Of a stretch of DNA of 41,593 nucleotides, positions 1-8,970 are shown piece after piece. A program made the translations under genes and the position numbers. Source of the DNA: Desulfobacteraceae bacterium (GTDB taxonomy: Bacteria > Desulfobacterota > Desulfobacteria > Desulfobacterales > Desulfosarcinaceae). The first letter of the stretch is position 1; each line of letters starts with the position of its first letter. The stretch lies in NCBI GenBank assembly GCA_003599575.1, contig QZKV01000196.1:1-41593 (forward strand), written 5' to 3'. The notes beneath the pieces are model-generated. The model worked only from the letters and a program-made list of their open reading frames with translations. It was not told the DNA's origin and did not search any database.

Positions 1-315
1 CCCGTTGATGATAGTTTGTTTTGTCGTAAATCCATTCTATCTGCTTGTTTTCACAAGCACAACGGGGTTTTTCTATTTTTTTGACGGTTTATCCGGGGTA
101 AGTTCGGTAAGTTCCTTTAAATGCCATGGAATCTCTGCCATGAACAGTCAATGCGAGCTTCCAAGCTAAATATGAATTGGATTCAGTTTTTGCGAATGTG
201 CCTATTTAGTGCTCGCGCCGCCATCCATTCCATGATATTGCAAAAATAGACCTGAGTTGAATCTGCTTCACGAAAAGACGGTTCAAACCTCTAATCCGGA
301 TATGGGGCAGGATTA
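1..315. other. Gene-free left edge
   Basis: I see no convincing gene in this AT-richer stretch. At 43-58 there is a 6-bp hairpin (GCTTGT / ACAAGC, 4-nt loop) followed by T tracts at 66-82, which could be the terminator of a gene lying left of the window. The stem is short and mostly A-T, so this is weak. A purine-rich GGGGCAGGAT just before 316 looks like the ribosome binding site of the decayed gene that follows. No clear promoter was identified. Confidence 0.4.
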
Positions 316-988
316 ATGAAACCGCACAGCAAGGCACATGAATGCCGGTTCGATCATGCGGTTATCATCTGTTTGGTTACAGCATTGTTTCTTTTCGCAC
401 CTGCAATGTTGACCCCTGCGTGCGCCGCGGCCCAAACTCACCACGGGGGCATTTTCCGGACCCATACGGCGTCGCCTTCTTCGCTGGACCCGCATACTGA
501 GGCCGCCGGAACAACGCCGCTGATCACCAACACACCAACAACACACATGTTGCGCTTGGGTCCCGATATGACCGGCCTGGAAGCCGATCTGGCCAAGCGC
601 TGGCCGCAGATCGACGAACTGACCTACGAATTCAAGCTTCACGTGGGGGGCCGCTTTCATGGTGTGCCGCCGGTCGACGGGCGCGAGCTCACTTCCTCGG
701 ATGTCAAATACCGCATCGAACGGGTGGCCGGCATGCACGGCAAGGCGGCCGATCTCAAGCAGTGCTATTACTTTGAGGGTTAAATTAGACGCCATGGAGA
801 CACCGGAAATGAATCCGGCCGACCGCGCGGTCCCGAATCAAGCAGATCCAGAAAAAAATTCTGGCCGACGTGTCCAACGTATTTCTCTTAACGGTGCACC
901 GCTTCTTCAACCGCAAGCCGTACATTCATCTGCGGCAACGGTATACGCTGGACTTTGAACCTTTTATGGGGAGGATTATTGGATGTGA
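316..988 (+). pseudogene. Decayed tandem copy of the peptide ABC transporter binding-protein gene
   Basis: This is a remnant of an extracellular solute-binding protein (SBP_bac_5) gene closely related to the intact gene at 1069. The first ~155 codons (316-780) align with residues ~1-155 of the intact protein, sharing runs such as LAKxWxQIDELTYEFK and IERVAGMHGKAAD. A stop (TAA, 781-783) results from a +1 shift: reading one base over continues as VKLDAMETPEM, matching GKIASIETPDK of the intact copy. Homology then jumps directly to the C-terminus (ADVSNVFLLTVHRFFNRKPY against ADVPNIFLYTQHRFINRKPY), so roughly 0.9 kb of the centre is missing. Further single-base shifts lie near 845 and 963. The original stop is probably TGA at 986-988. 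No functional binding protein can be made, although a short secreted fragment could be. The signal peptide region (residues ~1-38) is intact. Confidence 0.88.
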
Positions 989-1068
989 CACCATTAGTAG
1001 TAAGCTCGAAACCACTGGGAACGGTTTTGCACACGCGTTCCATGAAAACGCTACTTAAGGAGGAATAA

Positions 1069-2676
1069 ATGAAACGACGCAAAGTAAACGGATTCGTGTT
1101 CAATTCTCAACTGCTGCTGTGTTTCGCGGCCGTTCTTTCTCTCAGTCTCGGTCTTGCAGTGACTGCGTCCGCAGCCCCCCAACCGGTGTATGGCGGCATT
1201 TACAACACCCATACCACGGCCCCGCGATCGCTGGACCCCCACATGGAGACCGCCGGGCAGACGCCCGTCGTGACCAACAATACCTACAACACTTTACTGC
1301 GCTTCAGTCCGGATATGACCGGCGTGGAAGCCGATCTGGCCAAAAGTTGGCGACAGATCGACGAACTGACCTATGAATTCAAAATCCACGAGGGGGTGCG
1401 CTTTCACGATGTGCCGCCGGTCAACGGGCGCGAGCTGAATTCCGCGGATGTAAAGTACAGCATCGAGCGGGTGGCCGGCATGCACGGCAAGGCGGCCGAT
1501 TTCAAACACCGCTACTATTTTGAGGGCAAGATTGCCTCCATCGAAACGCCGGACAAGTACACCGTTGTCGTCAAAACCAAAAAACCATATGCGGCCCTCC
1601 TCAGCTACATTTCGTCGCCCTGGTGCGCCATCGTAGCCAAGGAAGTGGTCGATCAACATGGCGATCTTAAGCGCCACGCCATCGGCACGGGCCCCTTCAT
1701 TCTCACCGAATTTGTTCAAGGATCGCATATCAACCTTGTCAAAAACCCCAATTATTTTAAAAAGGGACTGCCTTACCTGGACGGCATGAATATCCGCATC
1801 ATGCCCGATCCAAGCAGTGTGGTTTCGGCCTATATTGCCGGCCGGCTGGACGGCGCCCAGGTCACCTACCACTTTATGCCCACCATCAAGGAGAAAGTAC
1901 CCGGCAACATCGTCGATCAGCTGGAAGGCACCCATATGTGGACCCTGCGCTTCCCGCCCTGGATCGAGGGCGTAAAGCCGCTCAAGGCGCCTTTTGACAA
2001 GCTGGAGGTCCGTCAGGCCGTTGCCATGGCCATCGACAAAAAGCGGCTTCTGGAGCTGGCCTGGGGAGGTTTCGGCACGGCTCAGGTCGGCCCCGTGCCC
2101 CAATGCGTGCAATACGCCCTGCCGCAGGAGCAACAGGTCGAATACAATCCCCAAAAAGCCAGAGAACTCCTGGCCAAGGCCGGATATCCGAATGGTTTTA
2201 CAACCGAGCTGATGACATGGAATCTGCCCTACATGTCCAAACCGGCCCAAGTGATCCAGGAGATGCTTAAGGAGATCGGGGTCGAACTCAAGCTCAATCT
2301 GCTGGAGATGGCGCAGTACTTCAACAAGGCCTACCGCTTCGAGTACGAGATGGCCCTGCACATCATGACGGCCGGCGTGGACCCCGAAGAGTGGCTGGTG
2401 CCCTACTTCGGCCCGCTGGAAACATCCACTTACTACAAGTGGAGCAATCCGGAAATTTGGCCGCTGATCGACAAGCAGCAGCACATCATGATTCCAGCCG
2501 AGCGCCAGGCCCTGATAAAGGAGATCCAGAAAAAAGTAATGGCCGATGTGCCCAATATATTTTTGTACACCCAACACCGCTTCATCAACCGCAAGCCATA
2601 CGTGCATCTGCGGCAGCGCTATATGCTGGACTTTCAGCCTCTTTATGGGGAAGATTACTGGATGGAAAAACATTAG
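1069..2676 (+). CDS. Peptide/oligopeptide ABC transporter substrate-binding protein (SBP_bac_5)
   Basis: Periplasmic binding protein that delivers ligand to the permease pair encoded downstream. It has 535 residues, usual for the DppA/OppA family. Residues 1-35 form a Sec signal peptide with a hydrophobic core LLLCFAAVLSLSLGLAV and likely cleavage after TASA. The family entry segment YGGIYNTHTTAPRSLDPH begins near residue 41, and the SBP_bac_5 domain fills most of the rest. The start has a strong AAGGAGGA site 7 nt upstream. The ligand cannot be read from sequence: the family takes di- and oligopeptides but also opines, nickel and glutathione. It is first of five co-oriented transporter genes, separated from the permease by 179 nt containing a strong hairpin. 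A damaged paralog lies immediately upstream. Confidence 0.93.
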   Translation: MKRRKVNGFVFNSQLLLCFAAVLSLSLGLAVTASAAPQPVYGGIYNTHTTAPRSLDPHMETAGQTPVVTNNTYNTLLRFSPDMTGVEADLAKSWRQIDELTYEFKIHEGVRFHDVPPVNGRELNSADVKYSIERVAGMHGKAADFKHRYYFEGKIASIETPDKYTVVVKTKKPYAALLSYISSPWCAIVAKEVVDQHGDLKRHAIGTGPFILTEFVQGSHINLVKNPNYFKKGLPYLDGMNIRIMPDPSSVVSAYIAGRLDGAQVTYHFMPTIKEKVPGNIVDQLEGTHMWTLRFPPWIEGVKPLKAPFDKLEVRQAVAMAIDKKRLLELAWGGFGTAQVGPVPQCVQYALPQEQQVEYNPQKARELLAKAGYPNGFTTELMTWNLPYMSKPAQVIQEMLKEIGVELKLNLLEMAQYFNKAYRFEYEMALHIMTAGVDPEEWLVPYFGPLETSTYYKWSNPEIWPLIDKQQHIMIPAERQALIKEIQKKVMADVPNIFLYTQHRFINRKPYVHLRQRYMLDFQPLYGEDYWMEKH

Positions 2677-2682
2677 AAAATG

Positions 2683-2723
2683 GGGCCAAGAGTTCAATCC
2701 CAGGCGGATCGAACTCTTGGCCC
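2683..2723 (+). repeat. Intercistronic 13-bp inverted repeat (mRNA hairpin)
   Basis: A perfect 13-bp inverted repeat (GGGCCAAGAGTTC at 2683-2695 and its complement at 2711-2723, 15-nt loop) lies 7 nt after the binding-protein stop codon. No T run follows, so it is not a typical intrinsic terminator. Hairpins in this position commonly protect the 3' end of a processed binding-protein mRNA, raising its level over the permease genes. That role here is inference. Confidence 0.75.
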
Positions 2724-2855
2724 GGCTTGACTTCGGACCTGATCAAACAATCCCGGGACGATGGTCTTTGCACAATCTGATCGACAGAATACTTTAATTT
2801 CATCATCAATTTCTACGTTCACCTCCGGCAAAGCCGGCTTGGAGACTAAAGCCAT

Positions 2856-3797
2856 ATGCGAAGGTACATCATCAGGCGGCTGTTGTTGCTCTTGCCAACG
2901 CTGCTCCTGGTTTCCCTTATGGTCTTTTGCATCGTACGCATTATCCCCGGCGATGCCGTGGCCCTCATGGTCGCCGAAATGGGCTTTGCCGACGATGAAG
3001 CCGAACTCAGGACCTTGCTGGGCCTGGATCAGCCGCTGATCAAACAGTACGCCGCCTACATGGGGAAGGCCCTGAGAGGCGACCTGGGCATTTCTCTGTG
3101 GAGCGGGGAAACTGTGCTGAAGGAAATCGGCCGGCGCCTTCCGCTGACCTTCCGCCTGGCCCTCATGGCCCTGTTTTGGACCCTTTTGACCGGCGTTCCG
3201 CTGGGTGTTTTCTCCGCTCTCAAACAAGATACGTGGCTGGATTATCTTCTGCGCAGCGTGTCCGTCGGGGGGTTGTCCGTTCCAAGCTTCTGGCTGGCCA
3301 CCCTGATCATGGTCTTCGGCGCCATTTGGTTTCAATGGGTGCCGCCCATCGATTTCATACCTTTCAGCCAGGACCCTCTGGGCAGCCTGGCGCAACTGGT
3401 GGCCCCATCACTGATTCTGTCCGTGGCCCTTTCAGCCGGCATCATGCGCATGACGCGCACCATGATGCTCGAAATTATGCGTGAGGATTACATCCGCACG
3501 GCACGCGCCAAGGGCCTGTCCGAGTGGGTGGTGGTGATCCGCCACGCCCTGGCCAACTCGCTGATCCCGGTGTTGAGCATCATGGGCATCCAGCTGGCTT
3601 ATCTGGTGGGCGGCACAGTGATCATGGAGAGCATCTTTGTCCTGCCGGGCATGGGCAAATACCTGCTCGACGCCATCACCTGGCGGGATTACCCTGTCAT
3701 CCAGGGCATCAATCTGTTCATCTGCACATCGATCATCTGCATCAATCTCGCGATCGATTTGCTGTACGGTGTTCTGGACCCGCGCATCCGGTACTGA
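2856..3797 (+). CDS. Peptide ABC transporter permease (DppB/OppB type)
   Basis: Inner-membrane permease of the importer. It has 313 residues, normal for the family. A first membrane segment at residues ~9-30 (LLLLLPTLLLVSLMVFCIV) is followed by the periplasmic domain and five further hydrophobic segments from ~100 onward. The cytoplasmic EAA loop that docks on the ATPases is visible as YIRTARAKGLSEWVVVIRHA near residues 210-230. The C-terminus ends in the family-typical DLLYGVLDPRIRY. The start codon follows GGAGACTAAAGCCAT, a usable ribosome binding site. It pairs with the DppC-type permease 21 nt downstream to form the channel. Confidence 0.93.
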   Translation: MRRYIIRRLLLLLPTLLLVSLMVFCIVRIIPGDAVALMVAEMGFADDEAELRTLLGLDQPLIKQYAAYMGKALRGDLGISLWSGETVLKEIGRRLPLTFRLALMALFWTLLTGVPLGVFSALKQDTWLDYLLRSVSVGGLSVPSFWLATLIMVFGAIWFQWVPPIDFIPFSQDPLGSLAQLVAPSLILSVALSAGIMRMTRTMMLEIMREDYIRTARAKGLSEWVVVIRHALANSLIPVLSIMGIQLAYLVGGTVIMESIFVLPGMGKYLLDAITWRDYPVIQGINLFICTSIICINLAIDLLYGVLDPRIRY

Positions 3798-3818
3798 TCG
3801 CATGGCCCAAGGAGTGTC

Positions 3819-4799
3819 ATGAAAATAAAACCCGTTGACCACATGGTAACCGCGAAAACAAAACCGGATTACATTGCCAGCGCAAAACCCCACTACCTGC
3901 CGGCGTCGCCGGTCGCCTCCGCCGCCCCCTACCGGCACCACTGGCTGTTGGACCTGGTGATCCAGATGGTGAAAACCAAGCCCCTGGGGGCCTTCGGCGG
4001 CGCACTGGTGCTGGGCATGGTGATGATGGCCTTTTTCGCCCCGCTCATTGCCCCTTACAATCCCAACGAAATGCACGGGATGCAGAGCCTCCTGCCGCCG
4101 AGCGCCGACTTCTATTTCGGTACCGATGCGCTGGCCCGCGACATGTTCAGCCGCATCGTCTACGGCGCACGTGTGTCTTTGGCCGTTGGCTTGGGGGCCG
4201 TAGGCCTGAGCATTTTTCTGGCAACGGTCATCGGGGTGCTTTCCGGCTATTTCGGCGGCAGGCTGGACGCCGTTATTCAGCGTTTCGTGGATGCCATCAT
4301 GTCCTTCCCATGGATGATCATCATGCTGACCATCATGTCGATCCTGGGACCGGGCACCGTCAATGTCATCCTGGCCCTGGCCCTGGCCGGATTCGCAGGC
4401 AGCTCGCGGGTCATCCGCAGTGCCGTTATGGCCATCAAACACAGCGAATATGTCATGGCCGCAAGATCTGTCGGTTGCCGGCAGTTTACCATACTGCTGC
4501 GCCATATCCTGCCCAACGTGGCCGCACCAATCCTGGTGCTGGCCACTCTGGGCCTGGGCAATGCCATCCTGGCCGAGGCGGCCCTGAGTTTCCTGGGTTT
4601 CGGCGTTCCGCCCCCCGCCTCGTCGTGGGGCAGGATGCTCAGCGGCGACGGCCTGGATTACATGCTTAAAGGACCTTGGTTGGTCATCTTTCCCGGTTTG
4701 GCCATCAGTGCGGCCGTTTTCGGCTTCAACATGCTCGGCGATGCGTTGCGCGATTTGCTGGATCCACGGCTGACCGGCGGTGCAAGGGTGAATAAATGA
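3819..4799 (+). CDS. Peptide ABC transporter permease (DppC/OppC type)
   Basis: Second inner-membrane permease of the importer, 326 residues. It begins with a ~45-residue cytoplasmic tail, then a membrane segment (GAFGGALVLGMVMMAFFAPLIA, ~55-78) and the family motif with FGTDALARDMFSRIVYGARVSL near residues 103-125. The EAA loop reads EYVMAARSVGCRQFTILLRH near 205-230. The C-terminus DALRDLLDPRL is characteristic of DppC/OppC. The start has a GGAGTGTC site upstream. Its TGA stop overlaps the ATG of the following ATPase gene (ATGA at 4796-4799), so translation is probably coupled. Confidence 0.93.
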   Translation: MKIKPVDHMVTAKTKPDYIASAKPHYLPASPVASAAPYRHHWLLDLVIQMVKTKPLGAFGGALVLGMVMMAFFAPLIAPYNPNEMHGMQSLLPPSADFYFGTDALARDMFSRIVYGARVSLAVGLGAVGLSIFLATVIGVLSGYFGGRLDAVIQRFVDAIMSFPWMIIMLTIMSILGPGTVNVILALALAGFAGSSRVIRSAVMAIKHSEYVMAARSVGCRQFTILLRHILPNVAAPILVLATLGLGNAILAEAALSFLGFGVPPPASSWGRMLSGDGLDYMLKGPWLVIFPGLAISAAVFGFNMLGDALRDLLDPRLTGGARVNK

Positions 4800-5812
4800 T
4801 GGCAACGGAGAATACCAACGAAAGCAAAAAACCGATTCTTGAAGTACAGAACCTCACCGTCCGGTTTGCACTGCGGGATGGCGACCTGACGGCGGTACAA
4901 GACGCTTCATTCGAACTTTTCCCAGGTGAATCATTGGGCGTGGTGGGAGAAAGCGGCTGCGGCAAATCGGTCACCTTCTTGTCGGTCATGCGCCTGATCC
5001 CCATGCCGCCGGGAATCATCGAAGCCAATAGGATGCGCTTCGACGGGTTCGATGTGCTCTCTGCCTCGAACAGGGAGATGCGCCGCATCCGGGGGAACAA
5101 AATCTCCATGGTCTTCCAGGACCCCATGACCTCGCTCAACCCGGTCTTGACCATTGGCAAGCAGATGGAGGAGAGCATCCAGCTGCACCTGGGTCTCAGC
5201 GGCCGGGCCCTGCACATGCGCTGCGTCAGTTTGCTGGACAAAGTGGGCATTTCAGCGCCGGAGATGCGTCTGAAGGCTTATCCCCACCAAATGAGCGGCG
5301 GCATTCGCCAGCGCATCATGATCGCCATGGCCCTGTCCTGCAACCCGGCCGTACTGCTGGCCGACGAGCCCACCACCGCGCTGGATGTTACCATTCAGGA
5401 CCAGATTCTGCAGCTGATCCGGGCCTTGACCCGGGACATGGGCACAGCAACGGTTTTGATCACCCACAATCTCGGCGCCGTGGCCGGCACCACCGACCGC
5501 ATCATGGTCATGTATGCGGGCCAGATCGTGGAAAAGGCAACCACGCCGGCCCTCTTCAAAGATCCCCGGCATCCTTATACGCAAGGACTGCTGCGCTCCA
5601 TTCCGCGGGTGGACAGAAACTCGGGCAAACGGCTTTTTTCCATATCCGGCGCCCCTCCCGACCTGCTCAGGGAGAAGATCCGCGGCTGCGCCTTTGCCCC
5701 GCGATGCGAACTGGCCGACGATGTCTGCATTGAAAACCGTCCCTCACTGGAGCGCTTGTCTCCCGAACATGATGTATCCTGCTGGAAGGCCGCCGATGCA
5801 AAACAACAATGA
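4796..5812 (+). CDS. Peptide ABC transporter ATP-binding protein (DppD/OppD type)
   Basis: Cytoplasmic ATPase, 338 residues, one of the two nucleotide-binding subunits driving the importer. Walker A is GESGCGKS (residues ~51-58), the signature is MSGGIRQR, and Walker B with its extension reads AVLLADEPTTALD. The signature has Ile where LSGGQ has Gln, seen in many OppD-type proteins. The C-terminal oligopeptide-transporter extension carries the cysteine pattern GCAFAPRCELADDVC, which in relatives can bind an Fe-S cluster. It starts inside the previous stop codon and overlaps the next ATPase gene by 17 nt. Heterodimerisation with the OppF-type partner is inferred from the family. Confidence 0.94.
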   Translation: MMATENTNESKKPILEVQNLTVRFALRDGDLTAVQDASFELFPGESLGVVGESGCGKSVTFLSVMRLIPMPPGIIEANRMRFDGFDVLSASNREMRRIRGNKISMVFQDPMTSLNPVLTIGKQMEESIQLHLGLSGRALHMRCVSLLDKVGISAPEMRLKAYPHQMSGGIRQRIMIAMALSCNPAVLLADEPTTALDVTIQDQILQLIRALTRDMGTATVLITHNLGAVAGTTDRIMVMYAGQIVEKATTPALFKDPRHPYTQGLLRSIPRVDRNSGKRLFSISGAPPDLLREKIRGCAFAPRCELADDVCIENRPSLERLSPEHDVSCWKAADAKQQ

Positions 5813-6782
5813 CAAAATACTTCAAGTCAGCGATATGAATGTGCACTTCACTTTCGGCGGGGGCCTGCTCAAGCGCCGCAAGGTCCTGGTCCTGAAAGCC
5901 GTCGACGGGGTCAGCTTCGATCTGGCGGAAGGCGAAACGCTCGGCCTGGTCGGAGAGAGCGGCTGCGGAAAGTCCAGCGCCGCCAAAGGTGTGCTTCAGC
6001 TTTACAAGCCCACCGGCGGACGGGTGCTCTTTCGTGGTGAGGATTTATGCGCGCTCAAAGGCGAAGGGTTGCGCAAAAAGCGCCAGCAAATGCAGATGAT
6101 CTTTCAGGACCCCTACTCCTCGCTCAACCCGCGTATGACGGTATTCAGCATTATCGAGGAGCCCATGAGGGTCCACAACACCAATGGCGGGAGAAGAGAG
6201 CACCGCGAGCGGGTGATGGAGATGATGCATCTGGTGGGGCTCAATCCCACCGACATTCACCGCTATCCCCATGAGTTCAGCGGCGGACAGCGCCAGCGCA
6301 TCGGCATCGCCCGCGCGCTGGCCGTGCGTCCCGAGCTGGTCGTATGCGACGAGCCGGTATCGGCGCTGGATGTCTCCATCCAGGCCCAGGTGATCAACCT
6401 GATCGAAGATCTGCGGGACCAGTTCAAGCTCTCCTATCTGTTCATCTCCCACGACCTGTCGGTGGTCAAGCACATCAGCCACCGTGTGGCGGTCATGTAT
6501 CTGGGCATCCTCGTCGAACAGGCGCCCAAGGACGAACTCTACGCGCACCCGCTCCATCCTTATACACAGGCACTGCTCTCATCCATCCCGATTCCCGACC
6601 CGGAAATCGAACGGCAACGGACTTCCATCGCCCTGGAAGGCGAAATCCCCAGCCCCATTGCGCCGCCCCCCGGATGCCGCTTCCATCCGCGCTGCCGGTT
6701 GCGCGAGGATATCTGCTCGCAAGAACGACCCGCCTGGCGGGAAGTCGCCCCCAAGCACTTTGTGGCCTGCCATGTTGTATAG
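5796..6782 (+). CDS. Peptide ABC transporter ATP-binding protein (DppF/OppF type)
   Basis: Second cytoplasmic ATPase of the importer. I place the start at ATG 5796 (328 residues). The frame is open from 5514 but the upstream part only overlaps the end of the previous gene, and homology starts at KILQVSDMNVHF. Walker A is GESGCGKS, the signature FSGGQRQR, and Walker B LVVCDEPVSALD. The C-terminal extension has GCRFHPRCRLREDIC, matching the cysteine cluster of its partner. It overlaps the preceding ATPase gene by 17 nt and is the last gene of the transport operon. No strong terminator of the operon is visible immediately after it. Confidence 0.93.
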   Translation: MQNNNDKILQVSDMNVHFTFGGGLLKRRKVLVLKAVDGVSFDLAEGETLGLVGESGCGKSSAAKGVLQLYKPTGGRVLFRGEDLCALKGEGLRKKRQQMQMIFQDPYSSLNPRMTVFSIIEEPMRVHNTNGGRREHRERVMEMMHLVGLNPTDIHRYPHEFSGGQRQRIGIARALAVRPELVVCDEPVSALDVSIQAQVINLIEDLRDQFKLSYLFISHDLSVVKHISHRVAVMYLGILVEQAPKDELYAHPLHPYTQALLSSIPIPDPEIERQRTSIALEGEIPSPIAPPPGCRFHPRCRLREDICSQERPAWREVAPKHFVACHVV

Positions 6783-6851
6783 GCCTTCAGGCGGCCTGCG
6801 ATGGTTGACGCAGCGGGCATTTGCGCCGCCTTTCTTTGAGAAATCAAGCGC

Positions 6852-6880
6852 AACAAAACAAACCCCCCGGTCCAGCCGGG
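6852..6880 (-). terminator. Intrinsic terminator of the small RR-rich protein gene
   Basis: Read on the minus strand, a CCCGG / CCGGG stem (6866-6880, 5-nt loop) begins immediately after the TAA stop of the gene at 6882 and is followed by a GT-rich tract ending TTTGTTTTGTTG. The stem is only 5 bp but all G-C. It lies in the convergent gap with the transporter operon. Confidence 0.55.
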
Positions 6881-6881
6881 C

Positions 6882-7100
6882 TTAAGGTGGATCGAGAAAT
6901 TTGGCTATTTTGAGCCTCTTTAGAAAAACGCTGGACCATCTGGTCAAACGAATCCAGCCTTCCCTGCGTTCCGGTTGCTGCCTGCGCTCGAGCGGGTCCC
7001 TTTGGTGAGGGTCTTTTGTGAAGAGCTGTTTGAGACGCGGGAACCTGCGGCGATCTTTGCCGCTGCGCCGATCTTGCAGCGAGCGTTGCTGAGCGGTCAT
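6882..7100 (-). CDS. Small RR/DRR-motif protein, conserved hypothetical
   Basis: Predicted 72-residue cytoplasmic protein with no signal peptide or membrane segment. The frame is open further upstream, but ATG 7100 is preceded by a strong GAGGAGGACCAC site, so I start there. The sequence is built of arginine-rich repeats: DRRSGKDRRR near residue 9, then LERRQQPERREGW near 41. The C-terminus is WSSVFLKRLKIAKFLDPP. The DRR/ERR repeats plus a W-S-S-V-(Y/F)-L-x-x-L-K-I-x-K-(F/Y)-L tail resemble small proteins I remember from Desulfobacterales genomes; no function is known to me. It is transcribed divergently from the MFS gene. Confidence 0.68.
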   Translation of the reverse strand: MTAQQRSLQDRRSGKDRRRFPRLKQLFTKDPHQRDPLERRQQPERREGWIRLTRWSSVFLKRLKIAKFLDPP

Positions 7101-7376
7101 GTGGTCCTCCTCTCGTGGACGCGGCACCCCGATATCCACCCTGAAACAACCGCATCAATGAAAATCACGCAGCCGATCATTGACTCATACAATAAGATAA
7201 GAAACCCGTGCTTGCAATATCGATAGATTTCATGGCATCGGCCGCCGAATTAGGCTATATACCCGGTTTGGCGAAAACGGCCGTGGTGACGGCTGCCGCA
7301 GATTGACCGCAAATCAACGGCGCTGTCAGGTTCGGCGCTTAGGCGCATGAAGACAGTGGTTGGAATTTGATACGGC

Positions 7377-8705
7377 ATGAAAAAGAAGCTGTTTTACGGC
7401 TGGTGGATCGTGTTCGCCACCAACGTGATATGCATGTTCGGCTACGGGACCTGGCTGTATAGTTTCGGCGTTTTTTTTAAACCCATGTCGGAAGAGTTCG
7501 GCTGGACGCGCGCCATGACCTCCGGCGCGTATGCCTTGCGCAGCGTCGAAGGCGGAATTGCCTCCCCCATTGTGGGCTGGGCGGTGGACAAATACGGTGC
7601 ACGCCTCCTGATTTTGATCGGCGCCGTAATTTCAGGCGCTGCGTTCGTGCTCATGCCGCTCATCCAATCCCTGCTCGGCTTCTACTTGATTTACGGTCTG
7701 CTGTTATCGGCCGGCATGAGCGCCATGCTCTATTTGCCGGCCTGGACGGTAATCGCCAAATGGTTCCGGCGGCGCCTTTCCTTCGCGCTGGCCATCTTGT
7801 CGGCCGGCGCGGGCTTCGGCGGATTGATCTGCGCGCCCCTGGCGGCGGTGCTGATCGAACGTTTCGGCTGGCGCAGCGCATTTGTCGTCATGGGCGTGCT
7901 GATCTGGTGCGTGGTGATTCCCATGGCCTTATTGGTCAGAGAAAAACCCGAAGATATGGGACTGCTGCCGGACGGTGATGTTCCCATGGAGCTGCCCAAA
8001 TCAAACGCGTCCACAAGCGACGTCGTATCTGTTCAAGCCGCCCCTTTCAACGGCACGCCGGACTACACCCTCAAAGAGGCTTTGCGGTCTTCGCCGTTCT
8101 GGTTTCTGGCGCTGTCCTTTTTCTTTCAGGGCATGGCGCATTCGACCGTGACAGTGCACACCGTGCCGGCCCTGACCGATGCGGGTGTTCCCGCCGCCAC
8201 CGCATCGGTCAGTATCGGACTGCTGACCCTGATCAGCATCATCGGGCGGTTGGCGTTCGGCACCCTGGGGGACCACATCACCAAGCGCTACCTGTTCATG
8301 GTCTCCTACACCATGATGGGGGCGGGCTTGCTGGTCCTGATGACGGCCAAATCCATGAGCATGGTGTGGGTGTTTCTTTTTCTGTTCGGCATCGGATTCG
8401 GCGGCAACATCCCTTTGATGCCGGCCATCCGGGCTGAGTATTTCGGCCGCAAAGCGCTGGGCAAGATTCAGGGATTCATGAATCCGGTGATGATGATCGC
8501 CGGCGCCACCGGTCCGATCTTTGCCGGCCACATTTTTGATACCACCGGTTCCTACCGCATCGCCTTTCTGGCTACGGCGCTGATGACCTTTCTGGCCGCC
8601 GTGACCATTTTCTTTGCCCGCCCGGGCCGCCGTATGGCGGATGCTTATTCGCATTTGGCGCAGCCGGCCGGCGATTCAGTCGGGAACCATCCGGCGGCCA
8701 AGTAG
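7377..8705 (+). CDS. MFS transporter, OFA (oxalate/formate antiporter-like) family
   Basis: Twelve-helix inner-membrane transporter, 442 residues. The opening KKLFYGWWIVFATNVICMFGYGTWLYSFGVFF and the motif-A-like loop GWAVDKYGARLLILIGAVI (residues ~62-80) are typical of the OFA/monocarboxylate branch of the major facilitator superfamily. A central cytoplasmic loop around residues 200-230 separates the two six-helix halves. The second half has the matching loop GRLAFGTLGDHITKRYLFMV. Substrate is probably a small organic anion, but specificity cannot be read. The ribosome binding site is weak. It stands alone, with divergent and unrelated neighbours. Confidence 0.9.
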   Translation: MKKKLFYGWWIVFATNVICMFGYGTWLYSFGVFFKPMSEEFGWTRAMTSGAYALRSVEGGIASPIVGWAVDKYGARLLILIGAVISGAAFVLMPLIQSLLGFYLIYGLLLSAGMSAMLYLPAWTVIAKWFRRRLSFALAILSAGAGFGGLICAPLAAVLIERFGWRSAFVVMGVLIWCVVIPMALLVREKPEDMGLLPDGDVPMELPKSNASTSDVVSVQAAPFNGTPDYTLKEALRSSPFWFLALSFFFQGMAHSTVTVHTVPALTDAGVPAATASVSIGLLTLISIIGRLAFGTLGDHITKRYLFMVSYTMMGAGLLVLMTAKSMSMVWVFLFLFGIGFGGNIPLMPAIRAEYFGRKALGKIQGFMNPVMMIAGATGPIFAGHIFDTTGSYRIAFLATALMTFLAAVTIFFARPGRRMADAYSHLAQPAGDSVGNHPAAK

Positions 8706-8970
8706 GTTCATCTTCGGGCAACCGGCGGCAGTGTTCCTTAGTGCTCGAAGGCATAAATTCAGTGGCGTATCATCTTTCAATCTTCCAATGTCTGAGATAG
8801 TGAAACAAAAAATTCTGGGGCCAAATGCACGAGAGGCCATTCATTTTCGGAAATGACCACCAATGCGACCATTTTTACCCTCAAAGCCCGGCGGCGGATC
8901 GGGCTCTTCCGGAAAGCGGCGCTCCAAAAGCACGGATCCGCCCCTCATCCAAGTGGCGGAGATACAGGAT

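Noticed and set aside
1294..2697. Long minus-strand open frame opposite the peptide-binding protein
   Set aside because: It is a mirror of a well-supported gene, with no family resemblance or ribosome binding site.
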